This document shows, one piece after another, positions 1 through 4,410 of a stretch of DNA of 5,364 bases (positions within the stretch are counted from its first letter, which is position 1; every line of letters begins with the position of its first letter). The notes under the pieces were generated by a model. It did not search any database and was not told the origin of the DNA. It saw only the letters and a program-made list of their open reading frames with translations. This stretch comes from Chloroflexota bacterium (GTDB lineage: Bacteria; Chloroflexota; Dehalococcoidia; Tepidiformales; Tepidiformaceae), in NCBI GenBank assembly GCA_021823905.1, contig JAKALX010000283.1, positions 1 to 5,364 on the forward strand, written 5' to 3'. The translations under genes were made by a program, and so were the position numbers.

Positions 1-204
1 CGGTTCCGACTGCCCTTTCGCCTCGACCAGCTTGACGACGTCGCCGCGCATCCCGGACTGGACGCCGTCGCGCGAACCGACGGACAGCGTCACCACCTCG
101 CCGCTTCGCGCCGTGATACGACCGAACCCGAGCGTCGCGCCGGCGCACAGGACCGCGACCGCCGCCACCGCCGCAACGCGCGCTGAGGAGCATGGGGCCC
201 GCAT
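1..204 (-). CDS. Exported protein with FlgT-like/SUMF1-associated beta domain, N-terminal part (runs off left edge)
   Basis: Only the first 68 codons are present; the frame stays open to the window edge. The start is ATG at 204-202, with no strong ribosome site. Residues 1-23 look like a signal peptide: Arg near the N-terminus, then an Ala/Val-rich core (AAVAAVAVLCAGA). Residues 28-60 read GRITARSGEVVTLSVGSRD and onward. This 'G-x-I-x-A-x-x-G-x-V-T-L-x-x-G-x-x-D-G-V-x-x-G-M' pattern is seen in the C-terminal domain of flagellar protein FlgT and in exported proteins that precede formylglycine-generating-enzyme-like domains. The family match is from memory of the motif, not a search. It lies 43 bp downstream of the gene at 248-820 on the same strand, so they are probably co-transcribed. 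An alternative ATG at 212-210 gives an Arg-rich shadow frame and was not chosen. Confidence 0.65.
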   Translation of the reverse strand, partial: MRAPCSSARVAAVAAVAVLCAGATLGFGRITARSGEVVTLSVGSRDGVQSGMRGDVVKLVEAKGQSEP

Positions 205-213
205 CCGTGCATT

Positions 214-241
214 GTGTCACGTCGGCGGTAATGGGTGACAC
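214..241. repeat. Inverted repeat in the gap between the two minus-strand genes
   Basis: GTGTCAC (214-220) and GTGACAC (235-241) are perfect 7-bp complements around a 14-nt loop. The hairpin fills most of the 43-bp gap between the stop at 248 and the start at 204. It has no T-run on either strand, so it does not look like an intrinsic terminator. It could be an mRNA processing or stability element, a protein-binding palindrome, or chance. Confidence 0.4.
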
Positions 242-247
242 CTTCTC

Positions 248-820
248 TTACCGCCGCAGGAGGAAAACCCCCGAAGCGATGAGCGCAGGGGACTCGGCGG
301 CGGGCTTGGGCGCGGGGCCCTTCGCGGCCGTGGAGACGGCGGAGGCGGCCACGCTCGGGTAGGGCGCCGCGGGCGAGTTGCGGTGGATGGCCCAAGAGAA
401 GCGGACCTCGCCCGGCGCCTTGGGGTCGTCGGTGACGTCGCCGTCAATGACCACATCGGGGTAGGGTTTCCTCGGGTCGAAGGACTCCCGGGGAGGGGCG
501 CCAACGGGCATGCCGGGGTCGGCCACCATCCGTGACACGACCCACCCGGCGCGTAGGATCTCCCCCTCGATCGCCTCCCTCAACGTGGTCCCCAAGGGAG
601 TGCGCCTCCCATCATTCATCCGCTCCCCCGAGGGGTCCCTGACTTCGACGTAGACCGCGGGCGCTCGTCCCTTGGCCGCACCGACGGCGGCCACGAGCTC
701 CCGCGCCGCCTCGCTGGGGGTCACGGTCCGCGGGGTCGCGGCGCGCCAGGGGCTCCCCACCGCTCCAGAGGCCAGCACGGCGAGGAAAAACGCGACGAGG
801 GGGTATCTACTCTTCGTCAT
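248..820 (-). CDS. Secreted protein with LpoB/FlgO/TolB-N-like alpha/beta domain (190 aa)
   Basis: The start is ATG 820-818, with a strong GGAGGT ribosome site (831-826) five bases upstream; the open frame extends further but that site decides the start. Residues 1-23 form a signal peptide (K/R at 3-5, core PLVAFFLAVLASGAVGS). The mature part begins with a helix (SEAARELVAAVGAAKG), then a strand (AVYVEVRD, 55-62), a helix (LGTTLREAIEGEILRAGW, 76-93), a strand (WVVSRMVAD), another strand (DVVIDGDVTD, 122-131) and VRFSWAIHR. This order resembles LpoB, FlgO and TolB-N domains, where a helix precedes 'G.F.VV' and 'AD.VL.G.V'. The identity is weak and no catalytic residues are visible. It ends in a short hydrophobic tail with two Arg (ALIASGVFLLRR). 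The pairing with a FlgT-like partner downstream would fit a cell-envelope role, but that is inference. Confidence 0.72.
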   Translation of the reverse strand: MTKSRYPLVAFFLAVLASGAVGSPWRAATPRTVTPSEAARELVAAVGAAKGRAPAVYVEVRDPSGERMNDGRRTPLGTTLREAIEGEILRAGWVVSRMVADPGMPVGAPPRESFDPRKPYPDVVIDGDVTDDPKAPGEVRFSWAIHRNSPAAPYPSVAASAVSTAAKGPAPKPAAESPALIASGVFLLRR

Positions 821-821
821 T

Positions 822-938
822 TCAGACCTCCGTGAGGGATATGGCGGGGGCGTGACTCCCCCACTTGTTGGTCCACGGGGACATGGGTGCTTGGTCGGAG
901 TTTCTCTTGCCACAGTCCGGACAGGTCACGAGGGCCAT
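822..938 (-). pseudogene. Decayed zinc-ribbon ORF (38 codons, one zinc knuckle)
   Basis: ATG 938-936 opens a 38-codon frame beginning MALVTCPDCGKRNSDQAP and ending at TGA 824-822, one base before the next ATG at 820. This N-terminus is typical of small bacterial zinc ribbons, which continue with a second CPxCG. Here the same frame instead reads on without Cys. The next reading frame, at the expected spot (about 876-865), gives CPRG, as if a CPxCG had lost its second Cys and the frame had slipped. From CPRG that second frame stays open through ATG 820 into the signal-like hydrophobic segment, so an ancestral zinc-ribbon plus membrane-helix protein is conceivable. AAGGAG lies only two bases from the ATG, closer than usual. 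It could alternatively be a real leader peptide coupling translation of the downstream gene. Confidence 0.5.
826..831 (-). promoter_or_regulatory. Ribosome binding site GGAGGT for the gene starting at 820
   Basis: On the minus strand GGAGGT is followed by CTGAA and ATG (820-818). The match to the anti-Shine-Dalgarno sequence is full and the spacing is 5 nt. It decides the start at 820 over upstream in-frame starts. Confidence 0.75.
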
Positions 939-1020
939 CGCTCCTTCAGCTTGCCTGCCGCCATCATAGGGCAGATCAAAGCCGGCGTCCCTGGCCCATC
1001 ACCGGACGTGCAACTAGAGC
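839..1020. other. Upstream region of the minus-strand gene pair
   Basis: Beyond the zinc-knuckle ORF this stretch holds little. A TATGAT at 968-963 on the minus strand fits a -10 box 25 bases before the ATG at 938, but the -35 position (GGGACG) is poor. A small GC hairpin, GGGGG (846-850) with CCCCC (858-862) around a 7-nt loop, lies inside the zinc-knuckle ORF. No other gene is supported up to the edge of the 440-bp element at 1021. Confidence 0.35.
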
Positions 1021-1045
1021 TGCCAGGCACGCAAGTAGCGGACGT
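1021..1045 (+). repeat. Left terminal inverted repeat of the 440-bp element
   Basis: This 25-bp end pairs with 1436-1460 at 23 of 25 positions, the outer 19 perfectly. The outermost nine bases, TGCCAGGCA, are palindromic around a central A, giving a tip hairpin of the kind single-strand tyrosine transposases recognise. Confidence 0.8.
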
Positions 1046-1058
1046 AGCGGGAGCCATC

Positions 1059-1407
1059 TCATCGCTCGAACTTCCCGGCCAGCTTCCGATCGAGCTCGTC
1101 GAGTCGACGCGCGAACGCCGACTCGCCCGCCCACCGGCGTGCCCCCCGGCGGACCCAGTGCTTCACCTCGTCGCGGCTCTTGCCCAGCCCGTCCGCGAGC
1201 GCCTTGAGGCCCACGCCCCACCGCTCCACCGACAGCGCCGCCACCAGCTCGCGCGCCTCAGGCACCGCCGCGCACCGCGACCTCGTGCAGGAGGCTCCAG
1301 AATCGCCCGACCTCGTCCTCGAGCTTGAACGGCGCTTCGCCACGCCTCGCCCGGTTGTACACGTGGTAGATGAGCCCCTCGACGAACCCTTTCGGCCGCC
1401 GTGCCGT
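1059..1407 (-). pseudogene. Internally deleted, frameshifted RAYT/Y1 transposase
   Basis: The N-terminal piece (about 1407-1261) encodes ARRPKGFVEGLIYHVYNRA and on to FWSLLHEVAVR, matching the start of Y1_Tnp transposases and the intact copy at the right end of this window (VFVDGAIYHVYCR). It stops at TGA 1260-1258. The C-terminal piece, one base out of frame and ending at TGA 1061-1059, reads ARELVAALSVERWGVGLKA and on to a helix-turn-helix (LADGLGKSRDEVKHWVRRGARR), matching ARELLAVVAVHRCGVRVTD at the end of the intact copy. Compared with that copy, about 210 codons are missing between the pieces, including the HUH motif and catalytic Tyr, so it cannot act. At the expected start ATG-GCA-CGG-CGG the sequence has ACG (1407-1405), with AGGAG (1418-1414) correctly spaced before it, so the start codon also seems lost. 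Confidence 0.85.
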
Positions 1408-1435
1408 TGTGATCTCCTGCCCGCGACGCTCCAAC

Positions 1436-1460
1436 ACTTCAGCTACTTGCGTGCCTGGCA
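1436..1460 (-). repeat. Right terminal inverted repeat of the 440-bp element
   Basis: Partner of 1021-1045. The tip GTGCCTGGCAC (1451-1461) is a perfect 11-base palindrome around T. It lies upstream of the transposase remnant, about 30 bases from its lost start codon. Confidence 0.8.
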
Positions 1461-1488
1461 CCTATTTAACACTAACCTTATCAATGGG

Positions 1489-1520
1489 TTGCAGTCATCG
1501 GTGCCTGGGCACGCTACAAT
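1489..1520 (+). promoter_or_regulatory. Possible promoter of the 529-aa exported protein
   Basis: TACAAT (1515-1520) is a good -10 match about 37 bases before the ATG at 1557. The nearest -35-like hexamer is TTGCAG (1489-1494), but the 20-base spacing is too long for a standard promoter. The extra REP-like hairpin lies between them. Weak call. Confidence 0.25.
1501..1512. repeat. Extra RAYT-type hairpin outside the element
   Basis: GTGCC-TG-GGCAC forms a 5-bp stem with a 2-base loop and differs from the element's right tip (GTGCCTGGCAC) by one inserted G. After it comes GCtacaaTAGCG, which recalls the GCaagTAGCG that follows the left tip. It is either a solitary REP-like copy or the relic of another element end. 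Confidence 0.5.
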
Positions 1521-1544
1521 AGCGTCCAGCGACGGCACACCAAC

Positions 1545-1550
1545 GAGGTG
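1545..1550 (+). promoter_or_regulatory. Ribosome binding site GAGGTG for the gene at 1557
   Basis: GAGGTG precedes ATG 1557 with 6 bases between. It overlaps the possible GTG start at 1548, so it argues for the ATG at 1557 over the longer frame. Confidence 0.6.
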
Positions 1551-1556
1551 CAGACC

Positions 1557-3146
1557 ATGAGCATGATGTCACGAATCCGAGAGTCACTGCGTTCTACCCT
1601 GGGCAAGGCCACGCTCGCCACCATGATTGGCGCGGGCGCGCTGGTCGGCGTTGGACGCAACGCTGGGGCGCAGACCGCTCCTGAGAGCACGCCGACAACC
1701 GCGAGCGAACAAAGCACAGCACAGACCTTCACGTACTACCTGCCCGTCATCGCCAACCTGCACGGCGCGAACAACAGCGATTGGCGCTCCCAAGTGCGCA
1801 TGCGCGCCCTGTCTGGCGTGGAGACACACTTTTGGATCCAGGCGCACCCACGCGGCGTCCAGGCACAAGCCACGGACCCCAAGAGCACCATGTACGTGAT
1901 CTGCGGGACGTGCAGCGCGAACTTCCCCAACGTCCTCGACAATCTCCTCGGCCAGGACGGGCAGCCCATGCACCTCACGGGCGCGTACTGGGGCGAAGTC
2001 ACCAGCAACGAACCCCTCGGCATCGACTCGAGCACGAGCGCGAACTTCAGCCCGAACGGCAGCAACCAAGGCAGTGACTACGCCACCCTGGACGCGAGCA
2101 CCATGTGGAACGACCCCCACCTCGCGAGGCGCGGCGACATCATCGAATTCCCCCTCGACGGCACCACCCTGACACGAGAGAACCTCAACCTCTTCGCGCC
2201 ACCCACCAACACCACCGACTACACCGGACCAGCAATCACCGTCCAAGCCAGACTCCTCGACTACCTCGGCAACACCATCGACGGCACCGCCATCACCCTC
2301 CAACCAGGAACATACACACAATTCGCGCCCATCGCACCAGCGCTCACCAACGGCAAAACACTCAACCCAGGAGACGTCCTCCAACTCCGACTCGGCAGCA
2401 ACGGCGGCACCGGAGAATTCCTCCTCTACGCCATCAAAAACGAAATCGACAACGTCACCACCACAAGCCAAGACCCCAGCAACAAGACAGGATACATCAG
2501 GCCACTGTTGACGACGGCGCGCTACACGTGGCTACCTACAACGCTCGAAGTAAACGACACCTACGTGAAAGAACTCGCCGTCAGCGCGCGTCAAGGCGCC
2601 ACCATCACCGACCTTTGGGAGGACCTCGACGGCAATGGCACCTTCGACGTCCACTACACCCCAAACTCCAACAGCGTCGACCTCCAAATCACTGGCAGCC
2701 CCATCATGGCAGCCACCCAGAGGCCCGTCCTCCGAGCGTTCCTCGTTGACAACGGCATCAGCTACGTCAGAGATATTCAAGGACCAACCGTTACGGTCAA
2801 CGCGGAACACAACGGCTACATCGCCACCTACGACAACGCCAAGAACTTCATCATGAACAATCTTGACCTCGTGTCGGCATGGACAAGCCACGGTGTTGTC
2901 GGTGGACAGGCCACACTGCCCTCCACTTGGATATCTGCATGGCCGCTTTACTTCGACGGTATCAACAACCCACCAAACAATCCGGAACTGGATTACATTA
3001 TCTTCAATGATGTTGGCGATACCCTTACCGGTAACGACATGATCCTGAAGCTCAAAGACGGCACGCAGCTTGGAATTGGTGGAATGCCGGAGCAGGAGTT
3101 CGATCAGTTCCGCCGAGCGGTGAAGGCCACTTTGCCCCCATCGTAA
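1557..3146 (+). CDS. Exported protein of unknown function with DxDGNG loop (529 aa)
   Basis: The start ATG 1557 is chosen for its GAGGTG ribosome site; GTG 1548 would add three residues. Residues 1-39 form a signal peptide: basic N-region (RIRESLRSTLGK), hydrophobic core (ATLATMIGAGALVGVG), cleavage near NAGA-Q. After a Thr/Ser linker comes TFTYYLPVIANLHGANNSDWRSQ, reminiscent of the 'PVxAxxxGANxTxWRSxV' opening of secreted beta-sandwich proteins. Its only cysteines form C116-G-T-C119. Residues 356-364 read DLDGNGTFD, a calcium-binding-type loop as in dockerin or EF-hand-like repeats (Asp356, Asp358, Asn360, Asp364). No membrane anchor or enzyme motif is visible. Codon use is uneven: 93 of 95 codons at 2199-2483 end in C or A, while the last part has many T-ending codons. 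The family is not recognised; a surface or extracellular role is inferred. The next gene follows after 69 bp and may be co-transcribed. Confidence 0.85.
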   Translation: MSMMSRIRESLRSTLGKATLATMIGAGALVGVGRNAGAQTAPESTPTTASEQSTAQTFTYYLPVIANLHGANNSDWRSQVRMRALSGVETHFWIQAHPRGVQAQATDPKSTMYVICGTCSANFPNVLDNLLGQDGQPMHLTGAYWGEVTSNEPLGIDSSTSANFSPNGSNQGSDYATLDASTMWNDPHLARRGDIIEFPLDGTTLTRENLNLFAPPTNTTDYTGPAITVQARLLDYLGNTIDGTAITLQPGTYTQFAPIAPALTNGKTLNPGDVLQLRLGSNGGTGEFLLYAIKNEIDNVTTTSQDPSNKTGYIRPLLTTARYTWLPTTLEVNDTYVKELAVSARQGATITDLWEDLDGNGTFDVHYTPNSNSVDLQITGSPIMAATQRPVLRAFLVDNGISYVRDIQGPTVTVNAEHNGYIATYDNAKNFIMNNLDLVSAWTSHGVVGGQATLPSTWISAWPLYFDGINNPPNNPELDYIIFNDVGDTLTGNDMILKLKDGTQLGIGGMPEQEFDQFRRAVKATLPPS

Positions 3147-3215
3147 TCTCCACCACAGTGACCTGTCCTTCATCTGTCGCAGACACCACGCCACTTTTCC
3201 ACACAACGGTCCACT

Positions 3216-3737
3216 ATGAGTCTCGACGAACTGTTCCGGCACCTCGACGAGAGTTACGTCCAACACCACGTTCTCGCCCCTCATGATGAAGCACGGCGAC
3301 GCTTTCAATTACTCTCCCACACCGCACGAGACGCGCAGGAGTTCAAAGCAATCGTCGCCCAGTACGTCCAGCATCTCCGCGCCGCTCTCGGCGACCGCGT
3401 GCCGAGCGAAAACAGCGCCTTTGCCGAAGCCAAACAGATGTTGGGACGCTTGTTCCACGGATTCCCGCGACAAGATGGCTATGAGAACGCCCTTGCCAAG
3501 GGAATGAGAGGTGAGATGGAGGAGGTCATCAATCAACTCGCCATCGGCCTCAAGGACCACGCCCTTGACTTACATGTAGATTGTCTGTACTACTCCACTA
3601 TTGACCCTGCATCCACGGAAGAGAATAGGCATCTCGCAGCAGCTCTTCACCAGCGCTACGGCACCACACTCCGCGCCAGCGATGAGGCCCTCAGACGGCT
3701 CGTGAATCACCTCCCGCCATTCTTCCGTGACTTCTAA
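3216..3737 (+). CDS. Hypothetical cytoplasmic helical protein (173 aa)
   Basis: I do not recognise this family. The start ATG 3216 has no clear ribosome site. The protein lacks a signal peptide and membrane segments, is rich in charged residues and His, and reads as mostly alpha-helical: MSLDELFRHLDESYVQHH, then DEARRRFQLLSH, EFKAIVAQYVQHLRAALGD, SAFAEAKQMLGRLFHGF, and near the end LAAALHQRYGTTL with a terminal HLPPFFRDF. One Cys (VDCLYYS). It starts 69 bp after the exported protein on the same strand, so a shared transcript is possible, and its base composition is less GC-biased than the flanking transposase genes. Real-gene status rests on length, normal amino-acid content and absence of a better frame; a function cannot be proposed. 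Confidence 0.7.
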   Translation: MSLDELFRHLDESYVQHHVLAPHDEARRRFQLLSHTARDAQEFKAIVAQYVQHLRAALGDRVPSENSAFAEAKQMLGRLFHGFPRQDGYENALAKGMRGEMEEVINQLAIGLKDHALDLHVDCLYYSTIDPASTEENRHLAAALHQRYGTTLRASDEALRRLVNHLPPFFRDF

Positions 3738-3807
3738 CGCCGAACGACGACTCCGGGGTAGCACAATCCATCGGCCTTCACTGCATGTCGGGGTAGAACC
3801 ACCGAAT

Positions 3808-3833
3808 AGCCTCACGGAAGCGTAAGGCTTCTT
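3808..3833 (+). terminator. Possible terminator hairpin after the helical-protein gene
   Basis: AGCCT (3808-3812) pairs with AGGCT (3825-3829); inside, after a C-A mismatch, ACG pairs with CGT around a GAAG loop. The 3' side runs into TTCTT, a weak T-run. The site is 71 bases after the stop at 3737 and 26 before the next start, so it could equally be a leader structure of the Cys-rich gene. Confidence 0.35.
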
Positions 3834-3847
3834 AAGGCAACCCGCTC

Positions 3848-3853
3848 AGAGGT
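3848..3853 (+). promoter_or_regulatory. Ribosome binding site AGAGGT for the Cys-rich gene
   Basis: AGAGGT is followed by GGAGT and ATG 3859, giving a spacing of 5 bases. The neighbouring GGAG is too close to the ATG to be the main site. Confidence 0.55.
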
Positions 3854-3858
3854 GGAGT

Positions 3859-4383
3859 ATGGGAAAGAGAGGAGTGGCTATTCTTCTTGTTATAATTGTC
3901 GCTCTTGCTGTGCAGGCCCTTCGCGTTCACAGCGCCTGCCCCCCCTCCTGCGGAACATGTCTAAATGGAATCCTCGACCCCGGTGAAGTCTGCGACCGTA
4001 CCGCGACCCCGTCTGGTTGTCCTGCTAGCTATACGTGCAGTGCGGATTGCACCCTCTGTTCCGACTCTCAAGGTCATACCTGCAACAACAATGGTGTCTG
4101 CGGGGTGGGTGAGGTCTATCCGTGCGACAACTGTCCTGCGCCGTGCACGCCATCGTGCGTCGGTAAGTCGTGTGGCCCTGATACCTGCGGGGGCCAGTGC
4201 CCGCCAGGGTGTTCCGCGCAACAGGTGTGCCTTCCGAGTACCGGCCAGTGCTGCACGCCCACCACCTGTTCCGTCAACTCCGCGACCACGCCCTGCAACC
4301 AGACCGCGACGGGCACGGACAATTGCGGCCAGCCGTGCACAGTGACGGGTACGCAGAATAGGTACCAGGTCCGGCGTAGTTGA
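3859..4383 (+). CDS. Cys-rich secreted protein, 3' end replaced by RAYT element sequence
   Basis: The start is ATG 3859 with AGAGGT five bases upstream. Residues 1-25 form a signal peptide (KR, then VAILLVIIVALAVQAL; likely cut after V-H-S). The mature part has 25 Cys in about 149 residues. CLNGILDPGEVCD resembles the NGxxDxGExCD repeat of Myxococcus-type disulfide-rich surface proteins, and a second, weaker copy is CGVGEVYPCDNC. CVGKSCGPDTCGGQCPPGC matches a CxGKxCGxDxCGG module common in large extracellular proteins. No catalytic motif is visible; a structural or adhesive extracellular role is inferred. The last Cys is at residue 160, after which the reading frame enters the AATAGGTACCAGG end of the transposon at about 4356. 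The final eight residues (NRYQVRRS) are therefore element-derived, and the original gene was probably longer. Confidence 0.72.
   Translation: MGKRGVAILLVIIVALAVQALRVHSACPPSCGTCLNGILDPGEVCDRTATPSGCPASYTCSADCTLCSDSQGHTCNNNGVCGVGEVYPCDNCPAPCTPSCVGKSCGPDTCGGQCPPGCSAQQVCLPSTGQCCTPTTCSVNSATTPCNQTATGTDNCGQPCTVTGTQNRYQVRRS
4357..4373 (+). repeat. Terminal hairpin-like end of the second RAYT element
   Basis: GTACC-A-GGTCC is the counterpart of the GTGCC-A-GGCAC tip. The inner G-C pair of that tip is here an A-T pair (4364 with 4370), changed on both sides so pairing is kept, while one outer pair is lost (T 4363 against C 4371). Confidence 0.45.
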
Positions 4384-4410
4384 CAAGTTGGGGATTGCGA
4401 AGCTCATGAA

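Larger units (their letters stand above)
1021..1460 (-). mobile_element. 440-bp non-autonomous RAYT-derived element with terminal inverted repeats
   Basis: The two ends are inverted copies: 1021-1039 (tgccaggcacgcaagtagc) equals the reverse complement of 1442-1460 exactly, and extending inward gives 23 matches of 25 (mismatches at 1040 and 1043). Each tip is itself a hairpin: TGCC-A-GGCA on the left, GTGCC-T-GGCAC (1451-1461) on the right. The cargo is a deleted tyrosine transposase on the minus strand. Small size, matched ends and a broken transposase are what a MITE-like deletion derivative of a REP-associated transposase unit would look like. The true outer border may include a few more bases, since CCTATTT just outside the right tip resembles sequence at the other element's end. 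No target duplication was recognised. Confidence 0.75.

Noticed and set aside
672..1328. Plus-strand frame of 218 codons
   Set aside because: It runs antisense through the secreted-protein gene, crosses the element border and carries no coherent domain.
1258..1461. Coding start at the right inverted repeat (MPGTQVAEVLERRG) for the transposase remnant
   Set aside because: These residues are the translated end repeat; the family start fits the ACG at 1407-1405 with its ribosome site.
1584..2471. Long minus-strand frame (295 codons) opposite the exported-protein gene
   Set aside because: It is Val/Glu/Gly-rich with no domain, lies wholly antisense to a gene with a signal peptide and ribosome site, and its openness follows from the C/A-ending codons of the sense strand.
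2105..2749. Plus-strand frame of 214 codons rich in Arg, His and Pro
   Set aside because: The composition is that of a frame-shifted reading of C/A-rich codons; it is a shadow of the exported protein.
2532..3308. Minus-strand frame of 258 codons
   Set aside because: It spans the end of one gene and the start of the next in antisense, with no ribosome site or recognisable motif.
3745..3858. Possible riboswitch (GEMM-like) before the Cys-rich gene
   Set aside because: A fragment like CTCCGGGGTAGC and a hairpin were seen, but the order and conserved core of a c-di-GMP-I aptamer are not present.
3934..3939. Lipoprotein signal at Cys27 of the Cys-rich protein
   Set aside because: The -3 position is His (H-S-A-C), which does not fit a lipobox; ordinary signal-peptidase I cleavage after V-H-S is more likely.
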